Notes: generated from the sequence alone by a model not told the origin. DNA of 64,000 nucleotides from Lentinula raphanica (GCA_027919835.1 JANVFP010000043.1:186001-250000); one strand, 5' to 3'. Numbered from the stretch's first letter, positions 22,090-34,103 are shown. Made by a program: numbers and translations.

Positions 22090-23658
22090 AAAGGTTCATG
22101 TGCTATGTCCGTGGAGGCTTATGTCCCGATTTGGACATAGGCCATAAGCGCTCAAGCGCTCTGAGCTAGGCACTTCGAGTTCAACACCCTTCATCTCTGT
22201 TTTTTCCATTGTACTCATAGGTTCTTACATTATTTTCTGGTGCTCTTCAAGAGGTAGTGCTCTGATTTCTATAATAATGCACTAAGGCCCTGGAATTCTT
22301 GTAAATTGGGCAGGAGATCTGAGATGGTCTCTAAAGTAAAGACTCTGAAGAGTGATAACACTGAAATTTTACCTACCATTGTGAATGAAATGTATTCAGT
22401 CTCATTTCCTCTTCCCTTGAGCTGCAATTTATAGTAGGAGATGCAATTTATAGTGGTGTTATAGATGCACTCGCTATATGGAAAACCGCTACAGCGTTGA
22501 AATTGTGGGAAAAAAACTCGGAAGGCAGAGGTTCCAGGCGCGGCTTGGTTCGGCTCAGCGTGTCAAAAGTGTGTAAATGTGAGATGAGTAAGAGGCTTTC
22601 ATGTCATCTTGAAAATGATTGGCTGGGCTTATGTTGAATGGGGCAGTTGCCCGAAAAGTGATAAGCCATGACCTACCTAAAATGGTCTTGATTTCAGGTA
22701 AGCCAGAGCTTCGCCGATTGAGCTTTTGAGCACATTCCACATTAAAAAAACAGAGATACAAGTCAAGAATCAGCTAAGGTAACTCTCTTCTTTCTCTCTT
22801 TTTTTCTTCTTTCTCTAACTTGAAAAAACTTGAAAAAAACTGAATCTCCACAGACATAAACCATAAGCCAGAATTTTCTGGCTTATGGTTTATGTCTGTG
22901 GAGATTCAGTTTTTTCAAGTTTTTTCAAGTTAGAGAAAGAAGAAAAAAAGAGAGAAAGAAGAGAGTTACCTTAGCTGATTCTTGACTTGTATCTCTGTTT
23001 TTTTAATGTGGAATGTGCTCAAAAGCTCAATCGGCGAAGCTCTGGCTTACCTGAAATCAAGACCATTTTAGGTAGGTCATGGCTTATCACTTTTCGGGCA
23101 ACTGCCCCATTCAACATAAGCCCAGCCAATCATTTTCAAGATGACATGAAAGCCTCTTACTCATCTCACATTTACACACTTTTGACACGCTGAGCCGAAC
23201 CAAGCCGCGCCTGGAACCTCTGCCTTCCGAGTTTTTTTCCCACAATTTCAACGCTGTAGCGGTTTTCCATATAGCGAGTGCATCTATAACACCACTATAA
23301 ATTGCATCTCCTACTATAAATTGCAGCTCAAGGGAAGAGGAAATGAGACTGAATACATTTCATTCACAATGGTAGGTAAAATTTCAGTGTTATCACTCTT
23401 CAGAGTCTTTACTTTAGAGACCATCTCAGATCTCCTGCCCAATTTACAAGAATTCCAGGGCCTTAGTGCATTATTATAGAAATCAGAGCACTACCTCTTG
23501 AAGAGCACCAGAAAATAATGTAAGAACCTATGAGTACAATGGAAAAAACAGAGATGAAGGGTGTTGAACTCGAAGTGCCTAGCTCAGAGCGCTTGAGCGC
23601 TTATGGCCTATGTCCAAATCGGGACATAAGCCTCCACGGACATAGCACATGAACCTTT
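22090..23658. repeat. Near-perfect 1.57-kb palindrome (two ~784-bp arms, 2-nt centre)
   Basis: The left arm 22090-22873 and right arm 22876-23658 are reverse complements. The only difference noticed is one base in an A-run near the centre (six versus seven A). The centre reads CATAAGCCAGAATTTTCTGG. Each arm ends with related motifs, TATGTCCGTGGAG outside and TATGTCTGTGGAG inside, as if each arm were one element inserted head to head. A 68-codon frame occurs identically in both arms (22555-22761 minus, 22987-23193 plus) but has no recognisable domain and is not called as a gene. Confidence 0.95.
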
Positions 23659-23735
23659 AATTTTTACAAAAACACAAGTTTCCACAGATTTTTCCCCAGC
23701 ATTTTCCAAAAGTAGAAAACACAGTCCTGCCGCGG

Positions 23736-24687
23736 TGCAAGGCTTATACAAACTTGGTGATATGGAACTATCGATGGTACCTCATTAACATCGTCCATAG
23801 GGCGCTCGAGGTTCAACTTTCAATTGCAATCATCGGTACGACGGTGTACGACGGTATCCTTGCCTCCACTAGCATGTGTCGGAGCGCTTCATCTGCCTTG
23901 ATAGGCCATGATAGACCATGATAGATCCTGATATAGGCCCGACTGCCCCGGAGTATGAGCTGGAAACAGGAGGTATTTACCTCCAATTCATGACTAGCTG
24001 ATACTCCATTAATTCAAACATACACCGACAGTGCCTGTAGGCCCCTGTAGGTCCCACTTGACCTCTTGCTGCCTTTGTTGTTGGTAACGAGCCTATTCCG
24101 ACTACACCTGGATAGGAAACATCACGATTAATGACCCAGGAATTAGGAACTTGAGCCTCGTACTATGGTATGTAGTTGAGGGATTTCGTGGAATTGGTGC
24201 CCTCTGAATAGACTCAAGTAATGCTTGAGACCTCTATACCGCTGGAAAAGAGGTATTCATAATCAGGGATTCACCACTAGCTCTGCGATGTGGACAAAGT
24301 GGACAAAAGGCAGGTATGCGTTGGTATTGGGAGGGGAGGGGAGGGGAAGATCGGGGAGGGGCTGTTCTGGGAGGCTGTGAGATATCATGATCAGAAGTCC
24401 CTGATTTGAGCTGATTTCTAACACGGTAGAGCCCGTGCGGCGTGCACGTCCGTGCGCTTCCGGGCACTGATGGTAAGTACTTTTAAGGCTCACGATTTTT
24501 GTCTCATAGTTTTCACGTTTGACACCTCGCGCTTTCTCAGATCTTTCCTTGCTGGTCAAGGAACTCTGAGTACTTCTTCCAAGCTTTTCTACTCGCTGTA
24601 CGTCCATTTTCTTGATAGTAGGGTCGAACTCATCTTCGTCGCTAGTTATCAGCAATAAGTACCACCGTTTAGCGATTCTACAAAAAG
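23736..24687. other. Intergenic with an inverted relic of the host repeat
   Basis: 23812-23863 is the reverse complement of a segment at 15608-15650 (ACCGTCGT doublet). The following CTCCACTAGCATGTGT matches 15711-15728 in the forward direction, so a local inversion has occurred here. From 23900 to 24687 nothing was recognised except the upstream region of the next gene. Confidence 0.5.
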
Positions 24688-25715
24688 ATGTTTTCCGACT
24701 TTCGAAGGATCGCCTTCCTACTCGCCCTTCTGGAGATGTCCGTTCTTGCATTTCCATTGCCATCGACCTCACTGGATGGCAATTCGAAGGATCCTAGTAG
24801 TCTTGGACAACGTGACGGTATGACTACTATATATCCTCTCCTACTGTACTTACTGAGAGTCAATCTCATGAAGGTCCAGCGGAGAGATCGGTTCTCGCCT
24901 CTCCTTTGCCATCGACCTTAGATGGCGTTTCGCAGATTTCTGATATTTACGTGCGCGGTATGGTTATATCTCCTTCTGTTCAACTTGGCTATGCTGATTA
25001 TCTTCACAAGGACCAGCAGAGATATCAGCATCAACACCTCCGTTGTCATCCACCGCAGATGATGATCTTGGGTCTGGTCTTTCCAAGCGCGGTATGATAA
25101 ACACCATATCTACTAACCCTGCCTATGCTGATTAAGTATCTTCACAAAGGTCCAGGAGCCACCGGCACCACTGACTCGAAGACTGTGAAGCTCGTTTATA
25201 TGATCTGGGCCAAAAAGACACCTTCGGAGCACAGCTATCTCGCTGTTGGAAACTCTGTTCTTCATGCTGGTTGGGACGATGAAAACGCCGGCCCTCGCGG
25301 TGATGAAGATATACTCAAACCCAAGCAGTTAAGTGTACCGTTCTCCAGAATGAAGCTAGATCAATGGCGCGGCGCCCCTATAGAAACCATAGAGCTTGGC
25401 ACGGGACGATTCAAGGACGAGAAACAGGCAGTGGATGACGCACTTGCAATGAGGTTGGAGAGAGGTCAGACCTGTATGAAGTTCGTTATGTTAGTCCTCG
25501 AAAAATGGAGGAACGAGCAGAGAGTTGATAAAGAAGTGGTGGAGAAGTTTAAGCCGATACTTGCAGCCAGGGAGAAGTTCTTCGACGACGCTTTCGAGGA
25601 CTTGCTGACGGCCATCAAGGATGGGCGTGCTCTCTCTGCTTTGCAACGCGAATGGATGTCGGTTTTTGGTATATCAGCGGACTTTACCAAGGAGGACGCC
25701 GCTCGTCTACTCTGA
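24688..25715 (+). CDS. Secreted protein with duplicated exon modules and a Kex2-like site
   Basis: Exons are about 24688-24818, 24874-24957, 25011-25080 and 25139-25715; every intron is in phase 1. Exon 1 encodes a signal peptide, RIAFLLALLEMSVLAFPLPS. Exons 2 and 3 encode similar short Pro/Ser-rich modules (GPAERSVLASPLPSTLDG and GPAEISASTPPLSST), and their introns share ATGCTGATTA and TATCTTCACAA, so an exon-intron unit was duplicated. KR just before GPGATG suggests Kex2-type cleavage releasing the mature part. The last exon encodes about 190 residues with LVYMIWAKKTPSEHSYLAVG, one Cys and a helical, charged C-terminus. No domain was recognised. The protein probably enters the secretory pathway. 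Confidence 0.75.
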
Positions 25716-26502
25716 CACTGGAAGGAGACTCCTCGTGCACGTAATACCTAGAAACTCAGAGCCTTCGTTGTACTTGGTATAGTCATCGAACAAGTCGGAC
25801 TTTAATAAGACAGATCTCTTGAAAACATGGATTCAACATGTATATTACTCTAGGACCCCTATTATTGCGCTTCTTGAACATGCTAGAACACGCTCGTCTT
25901 TGAAGCTTGACACCACGGTCTGAGCCTTACTATCATGTAACTTAGTAATTACTGCACAGTGGACCGGGGTGAGCTAGTGGGCTGCTTTTGAATCTTTGGA
26001 AGGTAAGTTGCTTAATATACGGCCCCCAGCATGCTCCAGCATTCGGAAGGTGAGCTAGCGTTACAAGGTGCATGCGTGGATTTTCACTTCGAGATGCTCA
26101 GTACCGCAAGCCTGACTCATCGAGATCAACACAGAGAAAAGATGGTCGACATAATAAATGAGGAGGTAAGCCTGTAGAACTGGAAGAGAGGAACAGAATG
26201 CTCATGCTAAACAATGCGAGCATCGCAGAAGTTTGAAACCGATCGAAAAGAAAGCTATCCGGGTCCTAAATTAAATTGACAAGCATTTTCAAGCATTCTG
26301 AATGAAAGCCATGAAGGTGGTGCACGAGAGTTCTATACCACGTTTGCGGGCTAGTTGTTATTTTCCATAGTAGTGTAAATGAAGGCATAGACGTACATCG
26401 GAGTTGTGATAGTATGCCATAACAGGTCATGAAATCGTTAAAAGATCGTCTCTATAAAGGACCTCCAACCGGTGTCCAAACCTCATCCCACAACTAGAAA
26501 GA
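25716..26502. other. Intergenic, nothing recognised
   Basis: This lies between two converging genes. 26440-26502 still matches the pseudogene copy at 17230-17290 beyond the stop codon of the sorting nexin, so it was once coding or 3' sequence of that gene. Nothing else was identified. Confidence 0.45.
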
Positions 26503-29240
26503 TCACCAGAACAGCCCGCTGAACACACTTCCTCTTCCTTCGCCTTGACCTCCTTTGCCTCCTTTGATCCCCTTGTGGTAGGTATTATAACCCCCATCAC
26601 CAAGTAAGCCACTCACCGCGCTCCCGATTGCGACACTGACCGGACGCATCGGCGTCGAATCAAAGACGTGTGGACACGGTTGGGGTAAAGGTGCTGGTGT
26701 AAGTCGGGGAGCATCAAGCTCACGTTCGTAAATGGAGGGCTTGTGTGGTGAGGGAGGCCGAGAGGGAAGAATGTGATTATGGTGCATGGGAAGAGGTGAT
26801 GATGGCGAAGCCAAGGATGATGATGATGATACTGCACCTGGCATGGTAGTTGTATCGAAAGACCTGCGAGCGGCTTTGAGCCGGATAAGTATCTGGTTCG
26901 AAAAAGATTAACATCGAGCGGAAACAGAAAACCAAAAATTATACAAACCTGCTCATAGAGAGCAATCTCGCCATCCAGGTGATCCTTCGCCAACGTCTCA
27001 AAATCCTCTACCTTTTGCGAATGATACGTCTCCATCTCTGCCATCGTCGTGTTCAAGACTGTCTCGCAGCGGTCACATCGAGCGGCAAGGTCCTCCTTTG
27101 AATCCGTCTATGCAGACAATGAGGGGTGAGGATGAGTTGCAGTGCGGGAAGATTTGAGCGAAGGGACTTACAAGATTTTCCTGTCCTGCTTCTCTGTATC
27201 TCTTGAGCGTCGACCGATGTGTGCTTATGATACCTTCATAAATCGGCGCAGGATGCGCTACACTCTTGAGTGATTCGTGTGTCGCTAGCTGCGTGCGACG
27301 TGCCTAGTGACCAGATGTAATTATCAATGTGTGGTTTTGGAGAGACAAAAAGGTCACATACATGATCGTCATACAGATCCGCCACACTCTGCAGTGTCTC
27401 TGCTGTCCTCTGTAAAGACTTTGTCAACGAGAGACAGTCCTGACAGCCTTCTCGCCAGCACCAAGCTCCGTCTTCGTTCATCACACCTTTCCCTTTGTAT
27501 TTGAGCTGCAGTTTGATGTTTGTCGTACTCATTGAAGAATTCAACTCATCTTCGTCTTCATCTCCGTCCTCGTCTTCTTCTTCAGCTATTCCGGGTATAT
27601 GAGGCGATTGGGTGGTACCTGCAAGGGATTTTGATGTGATCAGTGATAGTAAGGAATATGATAGCAGCCGTTCCGCTTTGGACATCTCTAGAACGATATT
27701 TAAGCTTGTGGGGATAGGAGGAGAAGAGCAAAGCTGACCAAGCCTAGCTTCCCTCACGCGGGTGAAAACATTCCTTAAACCTTGTACACCTTTCCCAACA
27801 GCACGAGTGTGTGTAGCGAAACGGGCCACAGCCTCTTCAGCATCCTCGAGGTCCAGATTGAACGCAGGATGAAATACGTGGGCATAGAATGATGTTTCAG
27901 CGGGAGACTTGGAAAGATGATACGGAGCGAGACGTTTCCATTCCTTCGAATGTGATATGAACAAAACGAAAGAGAACACATTTGAGAGCTCTTACTGAAT
28001 CACTCTCGCAGCTCAGGAACCAAGTGACGACCTCCGTATACCGAGCTACGGGATGCCTCACTATTCTTCTCAGATATCGCTCTAGATCTCCTCTCCTCGC
28101 TTCGACGAAATCATCACTGAAGCGTCCAGCGTATTGCTTCTCGGGTAACGGAGGTAGAGCAATCCCAGGTAGTTTTTGCGTCAGTGCTGTATGTAGAATG
28201 ACAAACTGAGAGAATCGTCGCTGAACCGTTATTCGTGTTGGTGATGAAGGTGAAGAGGAATCGATCTCGGGTCGAGTATCATCTTCAGAGTCGGTAGAAA
28301 CTTCGAACATGGAAGTGACATTGTACACTGTGTAAGCTCCGGAAAGGATGGACGTTCGTTTGGATGGGGAATGAACGAGAATTTTGAATGGTGGTACTTT
28401 GGATTTCCATGTGTGAGCGGAATCGATGAAATGGCGATCTGCCTCTTGGAGACGCGGACCAAGCTTTCCCTCGTCTTCCTCGCCGTCTTCTGAAGAGACG
28501 CTACTCAATTTCGTATGAGTCGAGGTGTTAATTGTTATATCAGCAGCCTTGCCCTTCAATACCCAATCTTCGGCTCCACTAGTAACGAAGCTGGAGAATC
28601 TGTTAAGGCTTTTACCTCCAAGTAAGCTTTGTCGGAAACTAGGAAACATCCATTGACTCCATTCTCCAGTATTCTGAGGCATGATAGGTACTGTCGTTCC
28701 TCCATTTTGGTCCTTCGCGACCGAGTTCCTTGGTGTTATTGATCCTGAGGAAGCTTCACGTTTGCGTCTGAATTTGCTGGCAGAAGTCGCTTGGATGGGA
28801 GAGGCTACATCAGCTTCGAAAGCCGAGCTGAATTCCGAGGTGAACTATGCTGTGTTAGAATTCGATTTCGGGGCACAAGGTACTGTAGAGCGTACAGTGA
28901 AGTAGGTTCTAGGCAGTAATCCAATTTCACCATCTACATCACAGACTAGACTCCAACCATCCGCAAGCTCTTCTTTCACTACCTCGAGTTCATCTCCAGC
29001 ACTGACAGTCAATTCCCGAAACTCCGGCTTTCCTTCAAAATCGTACAAAGCCCTGGCTAGTCGACGTTCTGATTGAGCATACTCTGTGTTCTCTAGGTCG
29101 AGGCTCTCTTCGTCAGATAGATCGCTTGATAGTTGATGTTGTGTCCAGGCATTAGATGTGTTGATACCAGCGTCGAATTCAGAATGAGGTCGTATGATGC
29201 TGGCTGAAGGAGATTTAGTTGGTCTAGGAAGGGTGGCCAT
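26503..29240 (-). CDS. SH3-PX-BAR sorting nexin
   Basis: The start is ATG 29240 (MATLPRPTKSPSASI). Exon 1 (29240-28896) has an SH3 domain at about residues 60-113: ALYDFEGKPEFRELTVSAGD, DGWSLV and GLLPRTYF. A 51-nt intron leads to exon 2 (28844-27996), with a Ser-rich linker and a PX domain: PFKILVHSPSKR, RRFSQFVILHTAL, PPLPEKQYAGRFSDDF, RRGDLERYLRRIVRHP. Later exons carry a BAR-like helical region (FHPAFNLDLEDAEEAVARFA, SKAERLLSYSL, YEGIISTHRSTLKRY, HSQKVEDFETLAKDHLDGE) and a low-complexity C-terminus. Proteins of this design bind phosphoinositides on curved membranes in endocytosis and endosomal sorting. The last exon ends early at TGA 26505-26503 relative to its pseudogene copy. Exact borders of the small 3' exons are approximate. 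Confidence 0.85.
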
Positions 29241-29737
29241 GAACTTTGTGTAGAATCGTGAAGACGAAAAGAAAACGATGGACAAGTGGTCGGAGTAAAA
29301 GAGAGTTGTGGGAATATAGTGGAATTCTAGAGGAAAGCAAAATAGGAGCCCTTTCACCTCTCACTTCCACACTCATAGAGTCAACCAAATCTAGCTCGCT
29401 TCCTGAGGCCAAGCGTACGGCTCGTAAGCTCAAGGTACGCGCTCACATACTACAACGCTCGTCGTTTCTGGCGTGTACCATAAAATTTTTACTAGTCTTT
29501 TGGCACAGATTCGAGGATATTGACCAGCCAAGAACGGTCTGAGAGCCACGAAAGCTTCAAGTCCAGAACATTTTTCGTGATCAAAAACGCCAATCTGTTT
29601 GTTTTCTCAAGGAAAGAATACTACTACTACTACTAACGGTACACTTTTTCCATTCCTGAACATGAACAATCATCTTCTCCATTGACCGAGCAGACTAAAC
29701 GACAAATTATCATGTCGTCCTGCACGTCTCTCGAAAT

Positions 29738-30330
29738 TTAGTCAAGCCTGGTGATCTGAAAAATCTCGTTCGAGGGATATGTAGGGGGCTCGCTTCGCCC
29801 AACCTTCAGCGTCCTGTAGATGATCTTCGAGGCAGCGGAGTGAGCAGGCCAAGTCCACAACTGATGGGATCGCACTCACTTGTTCGTTGGCATTGCCAGG
29901 AGCGATCCAACCTTTTCCATCACCAGTGGTTATGCTAAATGTCAATGTCAGCCCTCAACTCTAGCTCACATTTTTGAAGGAGAATTATACATGAATTTTC
30001 CTTCGCCATGCTGGGGAACAGCCTCAATGTTCCATTTCGTGGCGTCTTCTTGATGAATCAGGATAGCAAAAACATGGTCATCGATGTGCGTAGTAGGAGC
30101 GCCTCTGTTGTTGAGGAAGTACTTTCCGTCGTCAACTTTCTCGATAATCCACTGAACCAAGTTTGAATGATGCACAAACATAGTAGGCCGAAACGACTTA
30201 CGGTGGTCTCTTCAGCACTCGGGTCGAGCAAGAAAACCCTCTTTGGGTTAAGGCTACGGTCTTCAGCCCTTTTGCGACTGACGACTTTATCGCCGTTGTG
30301 GATGATATAGCGGCCTGTTTCAAGAGACAT
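29738..30330 (-). CDS. I66-type (cospin-like) beta-trefoil protease inhibitor, copy 1
   Basis: Four exons on the minus strand from ATG 30330: MSLETGRYIIHNGDK..., then W-I-I-E-K with FLNNRGAPTTHIDDHVFA and ATKWNIEAVPQHG, then a short exon GKGWIAPGNANEQ, and a last exon IIYRTLKVGRSEPPTYPSNE ending at TAA 29740-29738. Start MSLETG, the central KW-I-PQ-G block, the GW.AP....EQ block and the final PPxYP.NExF signature fit the fungal I66 serine-protease inhibitors (cospin, LeSPI). These are small cytosolic beta-trefoil proteins thought to defend fruiting bodies. No signal peptide is present. A beta-trefoil lectin-like role is an alternative. Confidence 0.75.
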
Positions 30331-31533
30331 GTTGCGAGTCCTTCACACTTTGAGCGAAATGTGAGTTGCAATAATTTTTCTTTTCTTACTTGCTTTTATA
30401 TGCAAACTTTGAGAGCTCATCCCAAGAATTTATGGTTCAAACGTTCGTGCTCATGACTTCATTCCACCGAGTTGATGATAATTTTTGACACACTCAACAT
30501 TCTCAGACTGGGCTGGTACCTTCGATTGTTGAAGTGGTGTTCTCAGGCAAAGTACTGCGTCGGATGCACTCAAATTTTTACCTCATTCAATCCTCAGGTG
30601 AGTACATTACAGAATCTGGGGTACTGTCGTTCTGTTGCCGCATGAAGCTTGTATAGATGCTGTCCAAGATCACAACTAAGCCTGCCAAGTCTCGATTCAA
30701 CGGCAGGATGTTTGTAAATGACAATATGTTGGGTGAGTACCTCAAGTAAAATCTGCGCACTTGTCGCGCCTTTACCATGAATAAAGAACCACTGGTCCAA
30801 ACGAATAATGAAGTTCATTGAATTGACCCCTTTCTATCGAAGCATATCCATTCTCAGTGGAACCACATGAAGGTCCGAAACAACATTTAACGGAATAGTG
30901 AGCGAATTGCTCTTACATTCGGTCAGGTGCTTTTCACTTTCCTCTTTCGAACGAGCATTAGTGTACAGTGACTGTTGAACATCCGACTCAGATCATGGAC
31001 CTTGTTAAGAAGACCAACCTTGACTCAAAGAATGTCTTCTTCGACTTGCCTAATGACGGACATCAATGAGCAACGAATGTGCTGAGATTCCACCATCGCA
31101 CGACTCAACTGGTCTTACCTGAACGTGCTGCCAACCTCTGGCAGCTTTCTTCGCAGAATACTAGTACGTTTCCACCGGAATAGGCCACTGGTACCATTCG
31201 TAAGTGCTAGCTGCCAAACTCCAATTCGTTCATTGAGGAACGTTGCAGTCAATGAATTTAGCAAACATTCAGTTTTACGCTCGCCCGCAGAATAACCACC
31301 AGGCGGAGCTTTTTCTAATTGTCCCACTGGAGTTGGGGATATTCATACGCCTATTCACTCTCTCGCACGGTCTCCCTGGTGCTGGTTTCCAGAACATGGG
31401 GCATGTCGTTCTTGGTTCTTACGAGGCAGGATTCCTCTCATCCACAATTCAGGAATGCAATCGGCTGTCGGAGCTAAACCTCGTATAATAGGCGACCTGT
31501 TTTTGTCTAGTGTCTCTCAAGGGAATCTACAAC
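30331..31533. other. Divergent region between I66 copies 1 and 2, duplicated upstream of copy 3
   Basis: No gene was recognised. Segments are related to 42,430-42,980 (for example CTGCCAAAC...TTCAATTCGTT near 31210-31230 and 42695-42720, and the stretch around 31380-31480 versus 42880-42980). The I66 flank was duplicated together with its gene. Confidence 0.5.
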
Positions 31534-32155
31534 ATGGCTCTCGAAACAGGACTCTACATCATCAAGAACGCCGACAAGATCGTCGGTCGAGCGTTAGCTG
31601 AAGACCTCAGCCTCCGTCCTAGGAGGATTATTCTCGCTGAAAGTGACAATAATTCGATTGCGAGTAGTTTCCTCCGTCTTCGCTTGCCCTTTTCTCTTGC
31701 TCATGAGTGGTACTGTTACCTAGTGGGTCATCGAGAAGCTCGACAATGATACCTACAAATTCATCAGCGAAGGCTCTCCGACTACTCACTTCGACCACAA
31801 AGTCTTTGGGCTCTTGCTTGAACACGACAAGGCTACAAAATGGCATGTCATACCCGTTTCTCAACACGGTGACAATGCTTACCTGTGAGTACCCTACCTA
31901 GAGTGTCTCAAGTTGGTTGGAACATCCTGGAAATACTGATTGCCACTTCCCCATAGAATCGCCGATACCGATCTCAAAGGGGGCTGGGTTGCTCCTGAGC
32001 ACGTTGGTGAACAAGTAAGCTCAGTCAGTGGTGGCTAAAGATCAAACCCATTCATACCTCAAAAGATTATATTTAGGCCGTTGATCGTTCAACCGAGCGA
32101 GCCGCCTCGCTACCCCGGAAACCAAGTGTTCAACATTATCAAAGTCGATGAGTGA
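31534..32155 (+). CDS. I66-type protease inhibitor, copy 2, with a GC-AG first intron
   Basis: Starts MALETGLYIIKNADKIVGRA. Exon 1 ends at NNSI directly before GCGAGT, whereas copies 1, 3 and 4 have GT at this position, so the first intron uses a GC donor or is mis-spliced. Exon 2 begins WVIEKLDNDTYKF and contains TKWHVIPVSQHGDNAY. Exon 3 gives GGWVAPEHVGEQ. The last exon, after an AAAAG acceptor, reads IIFRPLIVQPSEPPRYPGNQ and ends at TGA 32155. Intron positions match the other copies. Same likely role as copy 1, an intracellular beta-trefoil protease inhibitor. It lies head to head with copy 1. Confidence 0.7.
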
Positions 32156-34103
32156 GTCAAAGTGCTCATTTGACTGTACGACTAAGTCGTGGGGTCATTG
32201 TCTGAATTCTCGTTGAGATTCTTGGTGAATTTTGGTTACCGATAGGGCCACTAGCCTGTAGTCTGTGTGTACATCAGAAAACAAATGAACGAGGTTTCCT
32301 TTTCAAGAGAGCATCTCGCCTTTCTCCTAGTCTTTTCGATACTCGGAATTCCTTGGCGAATAACCTGAGAGCTGCTCAACACCACTGAAGATGAATCTAT
32401 CGAAAGCTGCGCGGTGCTGGTGAGCGCTTGAGCTCTCAGCTGATTTCTTGCTCACGATGTAGTAGGTTGCTCACAGTTACCAGTGAAGTGCGAGGTCGCC
32501 TCACTCGTCAGAGATCCCTAAGTGCAAACTTTCACAGGAGGTTTGCGACGAACATCGAGTGGGCTTGGGGACCCGGACAACTTAAGTGGATTCTGGGTAA
32601 CGGGTTAGTATGTGAGAGAAACCTAACACGACCCACTGTTCCTGAATTCATTCGAACTTCGCATTCGAAACAATGCATATGACATCGTATGCAATTCTGA
32701 ACATTATTGTATAAGCAGGGTCTACGCCAAGATCGTGGAACAAGAAGCTCTGCTGACGTTTATGTAGGACCTCACATAGCCTGCAATACCATCGCCTACG
32801 AGTAGTATCTCCCAAATCCTTGCGATGAACATTCGCAGGATCCTGGGTCGTGCATATTCAGAGTGGCGAGTGAAAGCAAGTCTGGAGATGACCGTCAGAG
32901 TGGTCTTCATGAATGAGTCTCAAGGTATGTACATGAGATAAACGGTACACATACATTCTCAATTAAGCGTTTCTTCTTCTTCTGCCCTTCCATTCTACAC
33001 GAGTGGAGGTCAAAGTAGCAGCTGAAACGATGACATGAACGAAGGATCGATCTGCAACATCTGAGAACCGATAGTAGGATCTTCATCCAACGGAAGTCGG
33101 AAGAGATGAATGCCTGACGCAGCCTTGACAGCCTCCCGCATTCGAGTACGGTGCTTCTTTTGGGCAACCTCGATACGAAGGGAGTTGAAATGGGGGCGCA
33201 CGCGCACGAACAAGGGTATATTGGTATCGCGACAAGGCAAAGAAAGGGAGAGCACCTCTTCAGACACCCTTTCCTCGGTATCACAGACATAGCATAACTA
33301 AGAATCCATAATATCCACAGCTGGAGCGCTTTGATACGCCCTAAAGGAGGCTTGACACAATGGCAGCTCTTGAATCTGAGAATGTTTAAACTTGATGGGT
33401 CTAGCTTTCCTTCATGAGATATATAGGCTGATCAGAGCTAAAGCTTGAAGCTTTGAAGTCTTGATCCTTCGCGCGAGGTCGAGCACGAGCTAGAGCCTCC
33501 GTTCAGAAGAAACCCGTTGCAACACTTTTTTTCTAATTGATGATGCGATAAGGCTCGGCTGATGGTATGTAAGACGATTGTGGAAAGTAATGATGAGTGG
33601 TTCTCGAGTTCAAGAGCTGGAAGAAGTGTGCGATGATTTTCAGTGAGCAACACTTTTAGAGAAAGTGAATAAATGGCACCCAATTGGGAAAACGAGCCAC
33701 CAATGCTCCAGACTAGAGGTTTTGCGTATAGCTTCTTTCGTGTTTCGTCGCTTTATGTAGACTCTGTCAGACTCTTGCAAGTTGCGGAGGGCCTTTGAGG
33801 TGTTGAAAAATTCAGATTGGTCGTGGGAAACGGATCTGAAAACGGTGAGAACGGTGGCAGAATGAAGGATTGTGTTGTGCTGGGAGTACGAAGAGGTTGA
33901 TAGTGTACAAGGACCCAGAGGAGTAGAAGAGTCAACATTGAGAGAAGAATACCATGGTTATAAACCGTAACATCGAAGCAGGATAGAATGAGCGATTAAG
34001 CGCCCATATTGAGTGCCGTAACAGATGAGTCAGAGTCGCACTCTCCAGATTCTGTCAGTGTCAACTTAATAATAACCATCGACATCCACTGCCACCAGAT
34101 TCC
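32156..34103. other. Intergenic, ~1.9 kb, no gene recognised
   Basis: Only short open frames are present on both strands (for example minus-strand frames at 32907-33290), with no motifs or credible splicing. The last few hundred bases form the upstream region of the F-box-like gene. Confidence 0.4.

Larger units (their letters stand above)
20172..23735. mobile_element. Putative TIR-bounded block enclosing the large palindrome
   Basis: The left boundary (20172-20220) has CACCGCGGC, then TTTCTACTTTTAGAAAA and a GGAAAAA run. The reverse complement of about 23682-23735 has CACCGCGGC, then TTTTCTACTTTTGGAAAA and GGGGAAAAA in the same order. These imperfect inverted repeats of about 50 bp suggest an element or inversion boundary. 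Inside lie an AT-rich region with short minus-strand open frames (about 20700-21900) and the 1.57-kb palindrome. No transposase was recognised. Confidence 0.45.

Noticed and set aside
22555..23193. Two identical 68-codon open frames as a gene pair
   Set aside because: They are the same sequence read in the two arms of the palindrome; no domain, conservation signal or promoter supports coding.
24263..24772. Minus-strand frame of 169 codons
   Set aside because: It overlaps the signal-peptide exon of a better supported plus-strand gene and has no motif or intron logic.
29620..29640. CTA microsatellite as a notable element
   Set aside because: A short simple repeat of a few units, common and without context of interest.
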